From Candidatus Saccharibacteria bacterium UBA1944 (GTDB taxonomy: Bacteria; Patescibacteriota; Saccharimonadia; Saccharimonadales; Saccharimonadaceae): a stretch of 16,322 bases of DNA. Shown here one piece after another: positions 1 through 6,104 of the stretch. The stretch's first letter is position 1. The number at the start of each line of letters is the position of its first letter. The position numbers were made by a program, and so were the translations under genes. The stretch is taken from the NCBI GenBank assembly GCA_002336935.1, contig DDEW01000015.1:690-17011 (forward strand), given 5' to 3'. The notes beneath the pieces were generated by a model. It saw only the letters and a list, made by a program, of their open reading frames with translations. It made no database searches and had not been told where the DNA came from.

Positions 1-23
1 TTCGATCCCATCCACCCCCACCA
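1..23 (+). tRNA. 3' end of a tRNA gene (5' part outside window)
   Basis: The first 23 bases parse exactly as the end of a tRNA. They give a 7-nt T loop TTCGATC (canonical T54 T55 C56 R57 A58), the 3' half of the T stem CCATC, the 3' half of the acceptor stem CACCCCC, discriminator A and encoded CCA. The missing 5' acceptor strand should be GGGGGTG. The isotype cannot be read because the anticodon is outside the window. Ala is unlikely because position 70 would be C rather than the U of the G3:U70 pair. Confidence 0.72.
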
Positions 24-70
24 ATAATATATCCTCACAAGTGTGAGGATATATTATTGGTCGTCTTTTT
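21..70 (+). terminator. Perfect 19-bp inverted repeat abutting the tRNA, probable terminator
   Basis: Bases 21-39 and 42-60 are exact reverse complements separated by two bases (AG). A T-rich run, with TTTTT at 66-70, follows on the plus strand. The left arm begins with the tRNA's CCA, and the right arm contains the stop codon (54-56) of the convergent minus-strand gene. The simplest reading is a Rho-independent terminator for the tRNA transcript. The stem is AT-rich and the T run starts about five bases after it, so termination strength is uncertain. There is no U tract for the minus-strand direction. Confidence 0.55.
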
Positions 71-437
71 GCTCACGGGCCTTGGCAAGCGCATCACGCA
101 CTGCTTGAATACCATGTGCGTTGGTAGCGCGTTGTTCATCGCTCAGCGGCTCAACTGGTACATTCCAAAATGGATCGAGCTCACTATCGCTCCCCTCGTT
201 GTAGGCGCGTCCACCGCGGCGACTCGGGCCGCGGCGCTTAGGCCGGGTATTTTGTACAACTCGTTTCAGTGCAGTCACTGAAGTAGCTTCTGCAAAGAGT
301 GGCGGAAACGATTCATCAGCGAATTCCATAGTACGACCGTCAAAATCGGCAATTGGGCGTACATCGCCTTCAGTATCAATAAAGTCGGCGCTGTCACTGG
401 TATAAAGTCGATGAACTGTTTGTTTTTCAATAACCAT
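54..437 (-). CDS. Hypothetical protein, 127 aa, basic central segment
   Basis: I do not recognise this protein. It is soluble, with no signal peptide or membrane segment. The N-terminal 60 residues are acidic to mixed. A strongly basic stretch with PKRRGPSRRGGRA lies around residues 66-78. The C-terminal part (about 96-127) is polar, charged and probably helical. The basic patch could bind nucleic acid, but that is only inference. The ATG start at 437 is well supported because a consensus promoter (TTGACT-17-TATAAT) ends six bases before it, implying a leaderless message. The gene converges on the tRNA at the window's left edge, and its stop codon sits inside the hairpin there. It is separated from the upstream small RNA candidate by that RNA's terminator, so it is probably transcribed alone. 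Confidence 0.7.
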   Translation of the reverse strand: MVIEKQTVHRLYTSDSADFIDTEGDVRPIADFDGRTMEFADESFPPLFAEATSVTALKRVVQNTRPKRRGPSRRGGRAYNEGSDSELDPFWNVPVEPLSDEQRATNAHGIQAVRDALAKAREQKDDQ

Positions 438-443
438 ACATAC

Positions 444-472
444 ATTATAGCATAAACAATACTATAAGTCAA
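444..472 (-). promoter_or_regulatory. Consensus promoter of the 127-aa gene, leaderless
   Basis: On the minus strand, TTGACT (467-472), a 17-nt spacer and a perfect TATAAT (444-449) are followed six bases later by the ATG at 437. The expected start point, about seven bases after the -10 box, falls on the A of the start codon. There is no room for a Shine-Dalgarno sequence. Confidence 0.8.
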
Positions 473-484
473 TAATCTGAAGGT

Positions 485-533
485 AAACAAAAAGCCCCGA
501 AGGGCGTCCAACACGGATAGCCCTATCGGGACT
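485..533 (-). terminator. Strong intrinsic terminator of the small RNA candidate
   Basis: On the minus strand, the arm at 520-533 pairs with 493-505 to give about 13 bp, with one bulged U, closing a 14-nt apical loop. That loop can itself form UCC/GGA. TTTTT and then GTTT follow (485-493). It lies upstream of the promoter for the 127-aa gene and downstream of a separate promoter-like sequence. Confidence 0.75.
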
Positions 534-557
534 AATTTGGCACCTGTTTGTTTGTAC
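485..557 (-). ncRNA. Candidate short non-coding RNA or attenuated leader, about 70 nt
   Basis: A promoter-like TTGCGC-17-TATGCT (562-590) predicts a start near 555 on the minus strand, and a strong intrinsic terminator ends at 485-493. The transcript would be about 70 nt. It would have an unstructured A/C-rich 5' end and a 3' hairpin made of nearly half its length. I find no convincing ORF in it and do not recognise an Rfam family. It could be a free small RNA, a leftover leader, or simply a second terminator for read-through from the 68-aa gene. Confidence 0.35.
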
Positions 558-561
558 CCCT

Positions 562-590
562 AGCATACTATGCTTTTGAAATAAGCGCAA
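562..590 (-). promoter_or_regulatory. Possible promoter of the small RNA
   Basis: On the minus strand there is TTGCGC (585-590), a 17-nt spacer and TATGCT (562-567). Both hexamers deviate from consensus at two positions, but the spacing is ideal and a terminator follows at a suitable distance. Confidence 0.4.
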
Positions 591-622
591 GCTTTTTGCA
601 TGGTTAAGTTTTCCACAATACT

Positions 623-651
623 AAAAGGCCCGCTCCTTAGAAGAAGCGGGC
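623..651 (-). terminator. Intrinsic terminator of the 68-aa gene
   Basis: On the minus strand, GCCCGCT (645-651) pairs with AGCGGGC (628-634) around a 10-nt loop, followed by CTTTT. It begins about 20 bases after the stop codon of the 68-aa gene. Confidence 0.8.
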
Positions 652-670
652 ACAATTAGCATAAATATGA

Positions 671-877
671 CTATTTCTTCTTAGAAACAGTAAGGAAACC
701 GTTGCGTGGGTTTTCTTTAACAACGCGGTCTGCTGGTAGGTCTACTGGAGTACCCTTAGCATTCTTTTCTACCTTCGCGAAGAAGTAGATGGTTTGTGGT
801 TTACCGCCGCGAAGTGTCACTTCGGTCTTGTGCAGGTAGTATGTTACACCCTTTGAGTTAGTGTGCTTGTAAGCCAT
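671..877 (-). CDS. Small conserved hypothetical protein, 68 aa
   Basis: This is a 68-residue basic protein opening with MAYKHTNSKGVTYYLH and ending in a lysine-rich tail (SKKK). It has alternating hydrophobic and polar residues suggestive of a small beta-rich fold, with no cysteines, signal or membrane helix. I have the impression of a small conserved protein of Patescibacteria and know no function for it. Everything around it looks like a deliberate, well-expressed single gene. It has a near-consensus promoter (TTGACA-17-TAAGCT), a perfect AGGAGGT ribosome binding site (886-892) at good spacing from the ATG, and its own intrinsic terminator. The complete Shine-Dalgarno contrasts with the leaderless starts common elsewhere in the window and argues for high translation. 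Size, charge and expression signals resemble ribosomal or nucleoid-associated proteins, but this is inference only. Confidence 0.8.
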   Translation of the reverse strand: MAYKHTNSKGVTYYLHKTEVTLRGGKPQTIYFFAKVEKNAKGTPVDLPADRVVKENPRNGFLTVSKKK

Positions 878-885
878 AAAGTTAT

Positions 886-892
886 ACCTCCT
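886..892 (-). promoter_or_regulatory. Perfect Shine-Dalgarno AGGAGGT
   Basis: On the minus strand, AGGAGGT lies 8 nt before the ATG of the 68-aa gene. It is the strongest ribosome binding site in the window and fixes the start at 877. Confidence 0.85.
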
Positions 893-911
893 ATTAGCGT
901 CTTACAGAGAT

Positions 912-940
912 AGCTTATCGCGTATGGCTATAGGTGTCAA
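912..940 (-). promoter_or_regulatory. Promoter of the 68-aa gene
   Basis: On the minus strand, a perfect TTGACA (935-940), a 17-nt spacer and TAAGCT (912-917) predict a start near 905 and a leader of about 28 nt carrying the Shine-Dalgarno. Confidence 0.7.
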
Positions 941-968
941 CACTTTTCACCCCTATATGTAAGAATAA

Positions 969-1601
969 TTACATTTCCCTATAGTGGCGCTTGAGGAGCA
1001 GACGCAAAATACCAAGGCTTATTAAGCGGAGAATAATGGCAAGCAGGATGGTAGCTGACACCAGGAGTGACCACCCGGCAAAGTCGGGTGACCACAAGGG
1101 GCTGGTAAAGCTATAGCGATACTGTGCAGAATTGGGCAAGATAAGGTTCGCGGAGCTAATTTCATCCGCAGGATGTTTGTTGAGCTCATTAACGTAGCAG
1201 CGTACATATGCTGGCGACCAACCGCCAAACTGCGGCTGGCAAACGGCATCCGCTGCTTTGCGAATTTCAAGCGCTTTAGCCGAACCTGTGCCGCTCGCGG
1301 CTGCGGCTTGCTTTTGAACATCACGATTATATTGCTCCTGAAGGTAGAACACTCCTGTTTCAGCGTTCATATGAGCAGCTGCGTAGCGCTGTAAATCATA
1401 GATACGCGCCGTGATATCATCAATATTCCCTGATTTATCAGCCGACGCAACAGCATTGCGTCGCTCTATCATGCCAGTATTGTTGATGCGCAAAAACGTT
1501 GCCGACACAAAAAGCATTAAAATAAGCAAAATAACCAACTGCCAGGTTTTTACTGTTTGCAGCTGCTTAATGCTTCGCTTAACACGCCGTTTATCTGCCA
1601 C
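969..1601 (-). CDS. Two-TM membrane protein with extracytoplasmic domain, 210 aa
   Basis: I do not recognise this family. A basic cytoplasmic N-terminus (residues 1-19) precedes a transmembrane helix (about 20-38). An approximately 135-residue middle domain lies on the outer face if topology follows the positive-inside rule. A second transmembrane helix (about 175-200) ends in a basic tail. The middle domain holds two cysteines (C121 and C135) that could form a disulfide. It also has an Ala/Gln/Gly-rich stretch near 96-110 that looks like a linker. The start is GTG at 1601, with GGTGGG seven bases upstream as a plausible ribosome binding site. It follows the MFS gene by 41 nt on the same strand and may be co-transcribed or use the extended -10 box in that gap. 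A role in envelope assembly is possible but unsupported by any motif. Confidence 0.75.
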   Translation of the reverse strand: MADKRRVKRSIKQLQTVKTWQLVILLILMLFVSATFLRINNTGMIERRNAVASADKSGNIDDITARIYDLQRYAAAHMNAETGVFYLQEQYNRDVQKQAAAASGTGSAKALEIRKAADAVCQPQFGGWSPAYVRCYVNELNKHPADEISSANLILPNSAQYRYSFTSPLWSPDFAGWSLLVSATILLAIILRLISLGILRLLLKRHYREM

Positions 1602-1618
1602 CTACGGTCCCACCAATC

Positions 1619-1634
1619 ATACTAGTGCTAGTAT
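1619..1634. repeat. 16-bp inverted repeat between MFS gene and 210-aa gene
   Basis: ATACTAG and CTAGTAT form exact 7-bp arms around two bases. It overlaps an extended -10 box (TGATATACT, 1630-1638 on the minus strand) that could start transcription of the 210-aa gene. It could be an operator, or just the chance symmetry of a promoter. Confidence 0.4.
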
Positions 1635-1638
1635 ATCA
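1630..1638 (-). promoter_or_regulatory. Possible extended -10 promoter of the 210-aa gene
   Basis: On the minus strand, TGA precedes TATACT and would start RNA near 1623, giving a leader of about 20 nt containing GGTGGG. No good -35 box is visible. Confidence 0.4.
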
Positions 1639-1642
1639 CCCT

Positions 1643-2851
1643 TTACTTGGCGGCGCGACGGCTAATTAGCAGAAGCAGCTCATATACCGCCGCTACTACA
1701 AAGAACGTCATTAGCCCGCCCTGTACGCCAAACCAGTGGATGCAAGCAACCATCACAAAGCAAGCAAGCGCCGCACCAAAATTCACCGCCATTTCGATGA
1801 ACATTAGGTAGGTAATGCGGAAGCCTGAACTATCTGCCACATCAAACATCACGCGGGTAAATGGCAGCGCATACGCACTTGTTGCCGATTCATTGGCGAT
1901 GTTTACCCCCATTACTCCTGCTGGCGTGGTGACAAACGGGCGGAACAAATGAATCACCGTGTTGGCGATTGCCCCAACCACAAGCAGTACGCCACCTTTA
2001 TGCCGATCAACAACTTGACCGAATGTCCAGGCCGCCACAATACTGATGAGTACGCCAAGTGACGCAAGACCACCAAGTGCAGCATACGTGCCCTCGCCAA
2101 GGCCAGCGAATACAAATATCGTGACAAACAGCGTCCAGGCCATACCGCTCGCAACAAAGTCAAATCCAACTACACTCTGCGAAACGAGGCTCCGTAGTGC
2201 GAGTCGCCACGGAAAGCCGACGAGCCGCAAACGATTACGCGTTTTGGTGGGTTCAATTGTTTTAAATAATGGCCAAGCAGACATAATAAACAGTACACAG
2301 GCAATGATGATAGTAACGCGCGGGCTATACATGCTGGCAATCGCACCGCCAACCAGCGGGCTCAATACTTTCGCCGCTTTCTCGATGATTTGCATGGTAC
2401 CGATTTCTTTACCGGCATGAACCGTGCTTTTTACTTTTGAAAAATCCGTAAGGTAGCATAGGTCATACAGTGCCGACGACAGCTGCTGAAACACACCAAA
2501 GGCAATGATAGCCCATACGCCGTATTCAGGCACCAATGCAAAGGCAACGAGCGATGGGATACGAATAATATTTGCTAGCAAAATACCATGCTTGGGACCA
2601 AAATATGCGGTGTATTTGGCAACCAAAATTGAATAAGGAACTTTTAATGCGTAGAGAATGCCGTAAAGGAGTACGATAAATTCGATACTGTGCCCCAAGC
2701 GGTACAGATACACCGCGGCAAACAAATTAACAATATTAATTGCAAACACCGTCAGCAACCGCGAGGTATATAACTCGGCGATTTCATCAAATGAAACTAA
2801 ACGCCAATAGTGACGGCCACTGAAAATGCGGTGAATAATGCGTCGAAACAT
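1643..2851 (-). CDS. MFS-type membrane transporter, 402 aa
   Basis: This is a polytopic membrane protein of typical major facilitator length, with about 12 hydrophobic segments split by a charged central loop near residues 195-215 (ending in TKTRNRLRL). The first half contains the loop VAKYTAYFGPKHG after TM2. The second half has the equivalent FGQVVDRHKGG, similar to the MFS loop 2-3 and 8-9 signatures (G-x-x-x-D-R-x-G). This supports a secondary transporter of unknown substrate in the cytoplasmic membrane. No substrate-specific motif is recognisable, and a drug or metabolite exporter is only the default guess. The ATG at 2851 lies about 23 nt after the predicted start from an extended -10 box, without a clear Shine-Dalgarno. 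It is divergent from murC, with 70 bp between the start codons. Confidence 0.82.
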   Translation of the reverse strand: MFRRIIHRIFSGRHYWRLVSFDEIAELYTSRLLTVFAINIVNLFAAVYLYRLGHSIEFIVLLYGILYALKVPYSILVAKYTAYFGPKHGILLANIIRIPSLVAFALVPEYGVWAIIAFGVFQQLSSALYDLCYLTDFSKVKSTVHAGKEIGTMQIIEKAAKVLSPLVGGAIASMYSPRVTIIIACVLFIMSAWPLFKTIEPTKTRNRLRLVGFPWRLALRSLVSQSVVGFDFVASGMAWTLFVTIFVFAGLGEGTYAALGGLASLGVLISIVAAWTFGQVVDRHKGGVLLVVGAIANTVIHLFRPFVTTPAGVMGVNIANESATSAYALPFTRVMFDVADSSGFRITYLMFIEMAVNFGAALACFVMVACIHWFGVQGGLMTFFVVAAVYELLLLISRRAAK

Positions 2852-2880
2852 GTCTATTTTTTGCCCATTTTTCCCTATAA

Positions 2881-2889
2881 ATTATACCA
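2881..2889 (-). promoter_or_regulatory. Extended -10 promoter of the MFS gene
   Basis: The minus strand has TGG followed by a perfect TATAAT (2881-2886). The predicted start near 2874 leaves a 23-nt leader to the ATG at 2851. Confidence 0.6.
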
Positions 2890-2906
2890 TACTGCTTGTG
2901 GTTACA

Positions 2907-2915
2907 TGCTATACT
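2907..2915 (+). promoter_or_regulatory. Extended -10 promoter of murC, leaderless
   Basis: TGC followed by TATACT (2910-2915) ends six bases before the ATG at 2922, so transcription should begin at or next to the start codon. No good -35 box is visible. Confidence 0.6.
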
Positions 2916-2921
2916 AAACGT

Positions 2922-4181
2922 ATGAACATCTACTTCAGCGGTATTGGTGGTGTCGGGTTGGGCCCACTTGCTGAAATCGCCCGTGATGCTGGGCACACCG
3001 TACGTGGTAGCGACTTGCACGAAAGCATGACAACCGATGAGCTGCGTCGCCGTGGCATTAGTGTGAGCACCGATCAGTCAGGTAGCTACCTAGAATACTG
3101 TCATGTTCAAGAGCGAATTGACTGGTTTATTTACACTGCAGCACTCCCCGAGGATCATCCTGAACTCGTCAAAGCCCGCGAACTTGGTATATATGTAGCG
3201 AAGCGCGATGAACTAATTAACCACATTATTAAGGAAAAGAATCTTAAACTCATCGCCGTTGCCGGCACGCACGGCAAGACCACAACCACTGCTATGTTGG
3301 TATGGACTTTCCGCCAGCTCGGTATCCCCGTAAGTTTTAGCGTGGGTTCTACTATGAGTTTTGCTCCCAGTGGATACCTTGATCCTTCAGCAGAATACTT
3401 TGTGTATGAATGCGACGAGTACGATCGCAACTTTTTGCGATTTACCCCCGACCTATCGCTGATTACAAGTATCGACTACGACCACCCAGACACCTATCCT
3501 ACTCAGCGTGACTACGCAGATGCTTTCACAAAATTCCTCGGTCAATCTGAACACGCTATTATGTGGGAACGCGACACGGTTATTGATGTGCGACCGCCAC
3601 GCAAAACATGGCGACTCCATGACCCAGAAGTGTTTGACTTCAAAATACCCGGTGCGCATAACCGTGCCAATGCGACCCTTATTGCTAAAGCATGTGAATA
3701 CCTTGGTGTTGGTGATGCGGTGCGGATCAAAACTGCAGTGGAATCATTCCCTGGTACAGCCCGCCGCTTTGAAAAGCTCGCCGATAACTTATACAGTGAT
3801 TACGGTCATCATCCTGTAGAAATCGCTGCAACGTTGCAGCTTGCCCGCGAAGTATCACCGCACATTGTACTGGTGTATCAGCCACACCAAAATACCCGTC
3901 AGCACCAGGTGCGAAGTGGCTATACTACGTGTATGGAGCTCGCGGAAGAAATCTTTTGGCTGCCTACCTACAAATCACGCGAAGACTTGAACCTGCCTAT
4001 GCTTGAGCCGCAAGAATTAACCGCTCGGCTCACAAACCGAAATGTTGTAACGTATTCTGAAATGGACGATAGTCTATGGGAACACATCACGTGGGCGCGA
4101 AACAATGGGAAGCTCGTCGTATGTATGGGCGCTGGTAGCATTGATGCTTGGGTCCGCGAACGATTATCTCAGTCGCAATAG
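2922..4181 (+). CDS. murC: Mur ligase, probable UDP-N-acetylmuramate--L-alanine ligase
   Basis: MurC adds L-alanine to UDP-N-acetylmuramate in the cytoplasm using ATP, the first peptide-forming step of peptidoglycan synthesis. The three Mur domains are visible. There is an N-terminal Rossmann-like UDP-binding domain starting FSGIGGVGLGPLAEI, where MurC has a glycine-rich loop. The central ATPase domain has the P-loop GTHGKTTT (residues 115-122), and SIDYDHPDTY matches the metal-binding region. PGAHNRANA and the C-terminal domain follow, with FPGTARRFE and SDYGHHPVEI. It has 419 residues, a little shorter than usual. I chose the ATG at 2922 rather than in-frame starts upstream because the glycine-rich N-terminus begins there and a -10 box lies just before it. 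Mpl (the recycling murein peptide ligase) has the same architecture and is the main alternative. The gene is monocistronic and convergent with the Nudix gene. Confidence 0.8.
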   Translation: MNIYFSGIGGVGLGPLAEIARDAGHTVRGSDLHESMTTDELRRRGISVSTDQSGSYLEYCHVQERIDWFIYTAALPEDHPELVKARELGIYVAKRDELINHIIKEKNLKLIAVAGTHGKTTTTAMLVWTFRQLGIPVSFSVGSTMSFAPSGYLDPSAEYFVYECDEYDRNFLRFTPDLSLITSIDYDHPDTYPTQRDYADAFTKFLGQSEHAIMWERDTVIDVRPPRKTWRLHDPEVFDFKIPGAHNRANATLIAKACEYLGVGDAVRIKTAVESFPGTARRFEKLADNLYSDYGHHPVEIAATLQLAREVSPHIVLVYQPHQNTRQHQVRSGYTTCMELAEEIFWLPTYKSREDLNLPMLEPQELTARLTNRNVVTYSEMDDSLWEHITWARNNGKLVVCMGAGSIDAWVRERLSQSQ

Positions 4182-4196
4182 CGCAGAGGATAACGA

Positions 4197-4868
4197 CTAG
4201 TTTCCAGCAGTAAACTCTTCAAAGAAGAAATCGTCGCCAAAAAACGCACGAGTGATGATTTGCTCAACCGCTGGAGCGAGCTTAAGGGAACTAAGGTCAA
4301 GCGGCTCAACCCACTGCAGTACATCGCTGGCAGCAATAGCATCGGTATCAAACCGCACAATGTGTGCGAGCGTCGTGCTATCGACTTGCCCATCACTCAG
4401 CACGCGAATGTAGCAATCACCCACGTGACGAAGCTTATGGGGGCTAAACGCAAGCTTTTCTTCCGCCTCACGGCGAGCTGCACTCAGTACTGAGGCGTCT
4501 TCAATATGGAGCTTACCGTATGGCAGCGTCCATGTATTAATGAACGGCTGTTTGGTACGCTTCTGCAGCAACACCTTGCCATACCCATCCTGTATCAAAA
4601 GCATGGTGATAATCTTTGGTTGTGTACGCACACGCATTTTTTCTACGGTGACTCGATCGACATATAATAAGCCCTTTCGGCCAAGGGTATAGCCACCGTC
4701 TGTTTTGATGACCATAGTTGATTTTTGCAACAGCTTAAGATGATAGCTAAAAAGATTTGTGTCAATGCGAGGCGGGCGCAAATCACTAAACCGCGCATAT
4801 TCGTGCAACATTAAGTAACTCATAATGTGCCGTTGAATGTGATGTTCTAAATTCTGATACTCAAACAT
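4197..4868 (-). CDS. Winged-helix + Nudix domain protein, 223 aa
   Basis: Residues about 8-75 look like an ArsR/MarR-style winged helix. The recognition-helix region (SYHLKLLQKSTMV) is followed by a wing (KTDGGYTLGRKG). Residues about 84-210 form a Nudix fold: ITMLLIQDGYGKVLLQKRT, then WTLPYGKL and the Nudix box starting at G118. The box is degenerate. D124 replaces the first Glu, R133 and E134 sit where the usual REU occurs, and L139 replaces the Gly, but the metal-binding pair E136-E137 and R132 remain. Nudix proteins hydrolyse nucleoside diphosphates linked to another group. Regulators such as NrtR use the domain to sense ADP-ribose-like ligands but carry the winged helix at the C-terminus. 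This one may be a ligand-sensing regulator or a house-cleaning enzyme. The start lies 11 bases after TACAAT, so its leader is nearly absent. Confidence 0.75.
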   Translation of the reverse strand: MFEYQNLEHHIQRHIMSYLMLHEYARFSDLRPPRIDTNLFSYHLKLLQKSTMVIKTDGGYTLGRKGLLYVDRVTVEKMRVRTQPKIITMLLIQDGYGKVLLQKRTKQPFINTWTLPYGKLHIEDASVLSAARREAEEKLAFSPHKLRHVGDCYIRVLSDGQVDSTTLAHIVRFDTDAIAASDVLQWVEPLDLSSLKLAPAVEQIITRAFFGDDFFFEEFTAGN

Positions 4869-4879
4869 ATTTGACTCAA

Positions 4880-4885
4880 ATTGTA
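4880..4885 (-). promoter_or_regulatory. Possible -10 box of the Nudix gene
   Basis: TACAAT on the minus strand lies 11 nt before the ATG at 4868. Predicted RNA would start about five bases before the start codon. No clear -35 box is visible. Confidence 0.35.
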
Positions 4886-4958
4886 CTTTCTATCCAATTG
4901 CATAGTACCACGTTACACTAAAAATGTCATCTGTTATGTAAGAAGAAAGGAAGCTACT

Positions 4959-6104
4959 TTGTCAATCGAAACAATACTCCAATCTCCAGAATTTGAGCAA
5001 CTGCTACCACACGAGGTTGAACGAAAATTCATTCCCGTTTTCCCCGAAGAGTTTGAGCAATTCCGTGTTGCCGCCTACCCCATTGAGCAGGTGTACCTAA
5101 GCCACGGTGATGAGCCGTTTAGTCTGCGAATGCGCGAGATACTACAGCCTGATGGCAGCTTACACTACGAAGCAACACTGAAAAGTCGCGGCGCTACTGG
5201 TGCTGAAGGACTCGACCGCATTGAATTCCCTACTGTAACGATTAGCCAGCAAGACTACCTGCGGTATAAAAGCCACCAAACACCGATTGTGCGAAAGCTT
5301 CGCAGCGAACCAATGGAAGGTATTGTGATTGACTTCTTCGAAGATGGCAGCGTGCAGCTAGAGTCAGAAAACCCTATGAACTGGGAAGAATTTTCGAAGC
5401 AGTACGGCAATCGGTTCGTGGAAGTAACAGGTGATGCTATCGGCAACAGCGAATGGCGCGCGCACCTAAGCTTTCGACGAGCCAACGACGGTCAAGAAGC
5501 GCTCAAGCCCCGACCAGAGCTTAACGCCAAAGATATTGTTGCTGACATTTTGGCGCAGCCCGCCGATCGCATGGTGACCGCACATATTGCTGGAAGATCT
5601 GGATCGGGAAAGTCAACAATTGTCCGTGAAGTGTACGATGCGCTCATTGAGCGCGGCATCGAGCCAGTTATTCTTTCAACCGATGATTATCACCGCGGTG
5701 CTACCTGGCTGACATCGTATAACAATGCAGAGCCTTGGACTGAGTGGGATGCGCCAATCGTCTATGACACCGCTGCTATGGCGCTTGATCTTGCAGAGCT
5801 GCGGGCAAGCCGCCCTATTTGGAAACGAACAATCGACTTTAGCGACTGCGAGCCGCGAGTAGATGGTGTGATACAACCCACACAAGTTGTTCTTGTTGAA
5901 GGAATCTATGCGAGCAGTCAGAATATTGCTCACTCCGGTGACCTGCACTACGAAATGACAACCCCCTTAGCAACCTGTGTGGGACGCCGCCTGCTAAGAG
6001 ACATGCGTGAACGCCCAGAGTTTGCCGAGCCTGCTAAGAGCCTTCACTATATGCTCACCCAAGCCGAGCCTGCCTATCGCGCACAAGAAAGGGTAGCTAA
6101 ATGA
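4959..6104 (+). CDS. CYTH domain-P-loop (uridine kinase-like) kinase fusion, 381 aa
   Basis: Residues about 17-170 are a CYTH/triphosphate tunnel domain. The signature ExExK is present as HEVERKF (19-24). Tunnel-type basic residues occur at R57, R59 and K75, then RIEFP (87-91) and an acidic strand near VIDFFEDG. CYTH enzymes bind or hydrolyse triphosphates with a divalent metal. Residues about 205-370 are a P-loop kinase of the uridine kinase/phosphoribulokinase group. Its Walker A is GRSGSGKST (212-220), followed by LSTDDYHRG, EWDAPIVYD, VVLVEGIYAS and an arginine-rich lid (RRLLRDMRER). The natural substrate is unknown. Plant TTM1/TTM2 proteins join the same two folds in the opposite order. 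The start is TTG at 4959, preceded by AGAAAGGAAG, and homology begins only after it. The stop overlaps the next ATG as ATGA, so the two genes are translationally coupled. Confidence 0.82.
   Translation: MSIETILQSPEFEQLLPHEVERKFIPVFPEEFEQFRVAAYPIEQVYLSHGDEPFSLRMREILQPDGSLHYEATLKSRGATGAEGLDRIEFPTVTISQQDYLRYKSHQTPIVRKLRSEPMEGIVIDFFEDGSVQLESENPMNWEEFSKQYGNRFVEVTGDAIGNSEWRAHLSFRRANDGQEALKPRPELNAKDIVADILAQPADRMVTAHIAGRSGSGKSTIVREVYDALIERGIEPVILSTDDYHRGATWLTSYNNAEPWTEWDAPIVYDTAAMALDLAELRASRPIWKRTIDFSDCEPRVDGVIQPTQVVLVEGIYASSQNIAHSGDLHYEMTTPLATCVGRRLLRDMRERPEFAEPAKSLHYMLTQAEPAYRAQERVAK

Noticed and set aside
21..60. Integration (att) site or transposon end at the tRNA
   Set aside because: There is no integrase, transposase or matching repeat in the window, and a terminator explains the inverted repeat and T run.
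583..597. Plus-strand mini-terminator AAGC-GCAA-GCTT followed by TTT
   Set aside because: The stem is only four pairs, no plus-strand gene precedes it, and it coincides with the -35 box of the minus-strand candidate.
2852..2874. Tiny upstream ORF (ATG GGC AAA AAA TAG) in the MFS leader
   Set aside because: Four codons without a ribosome binding site in a 23-nt leader. Nothing supports translation.
2838..2921. Longer N-terminus for murC starting at 2838
   Set aside because: The added 28 residues have no Mur homology, and the -10 box at 2910-2915 would lie inside the coding region. The glycine-rich Rossmann start begins at 2922.
4881..4958. Longer N-terminus for the CYTH-kinase starting at 4881
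   Set aside because: The extra 26 residues overlap the divergent promoter region and carry no CYTH sequence, while TTG at 4959 has an AAGGAAG ribosome binding site.
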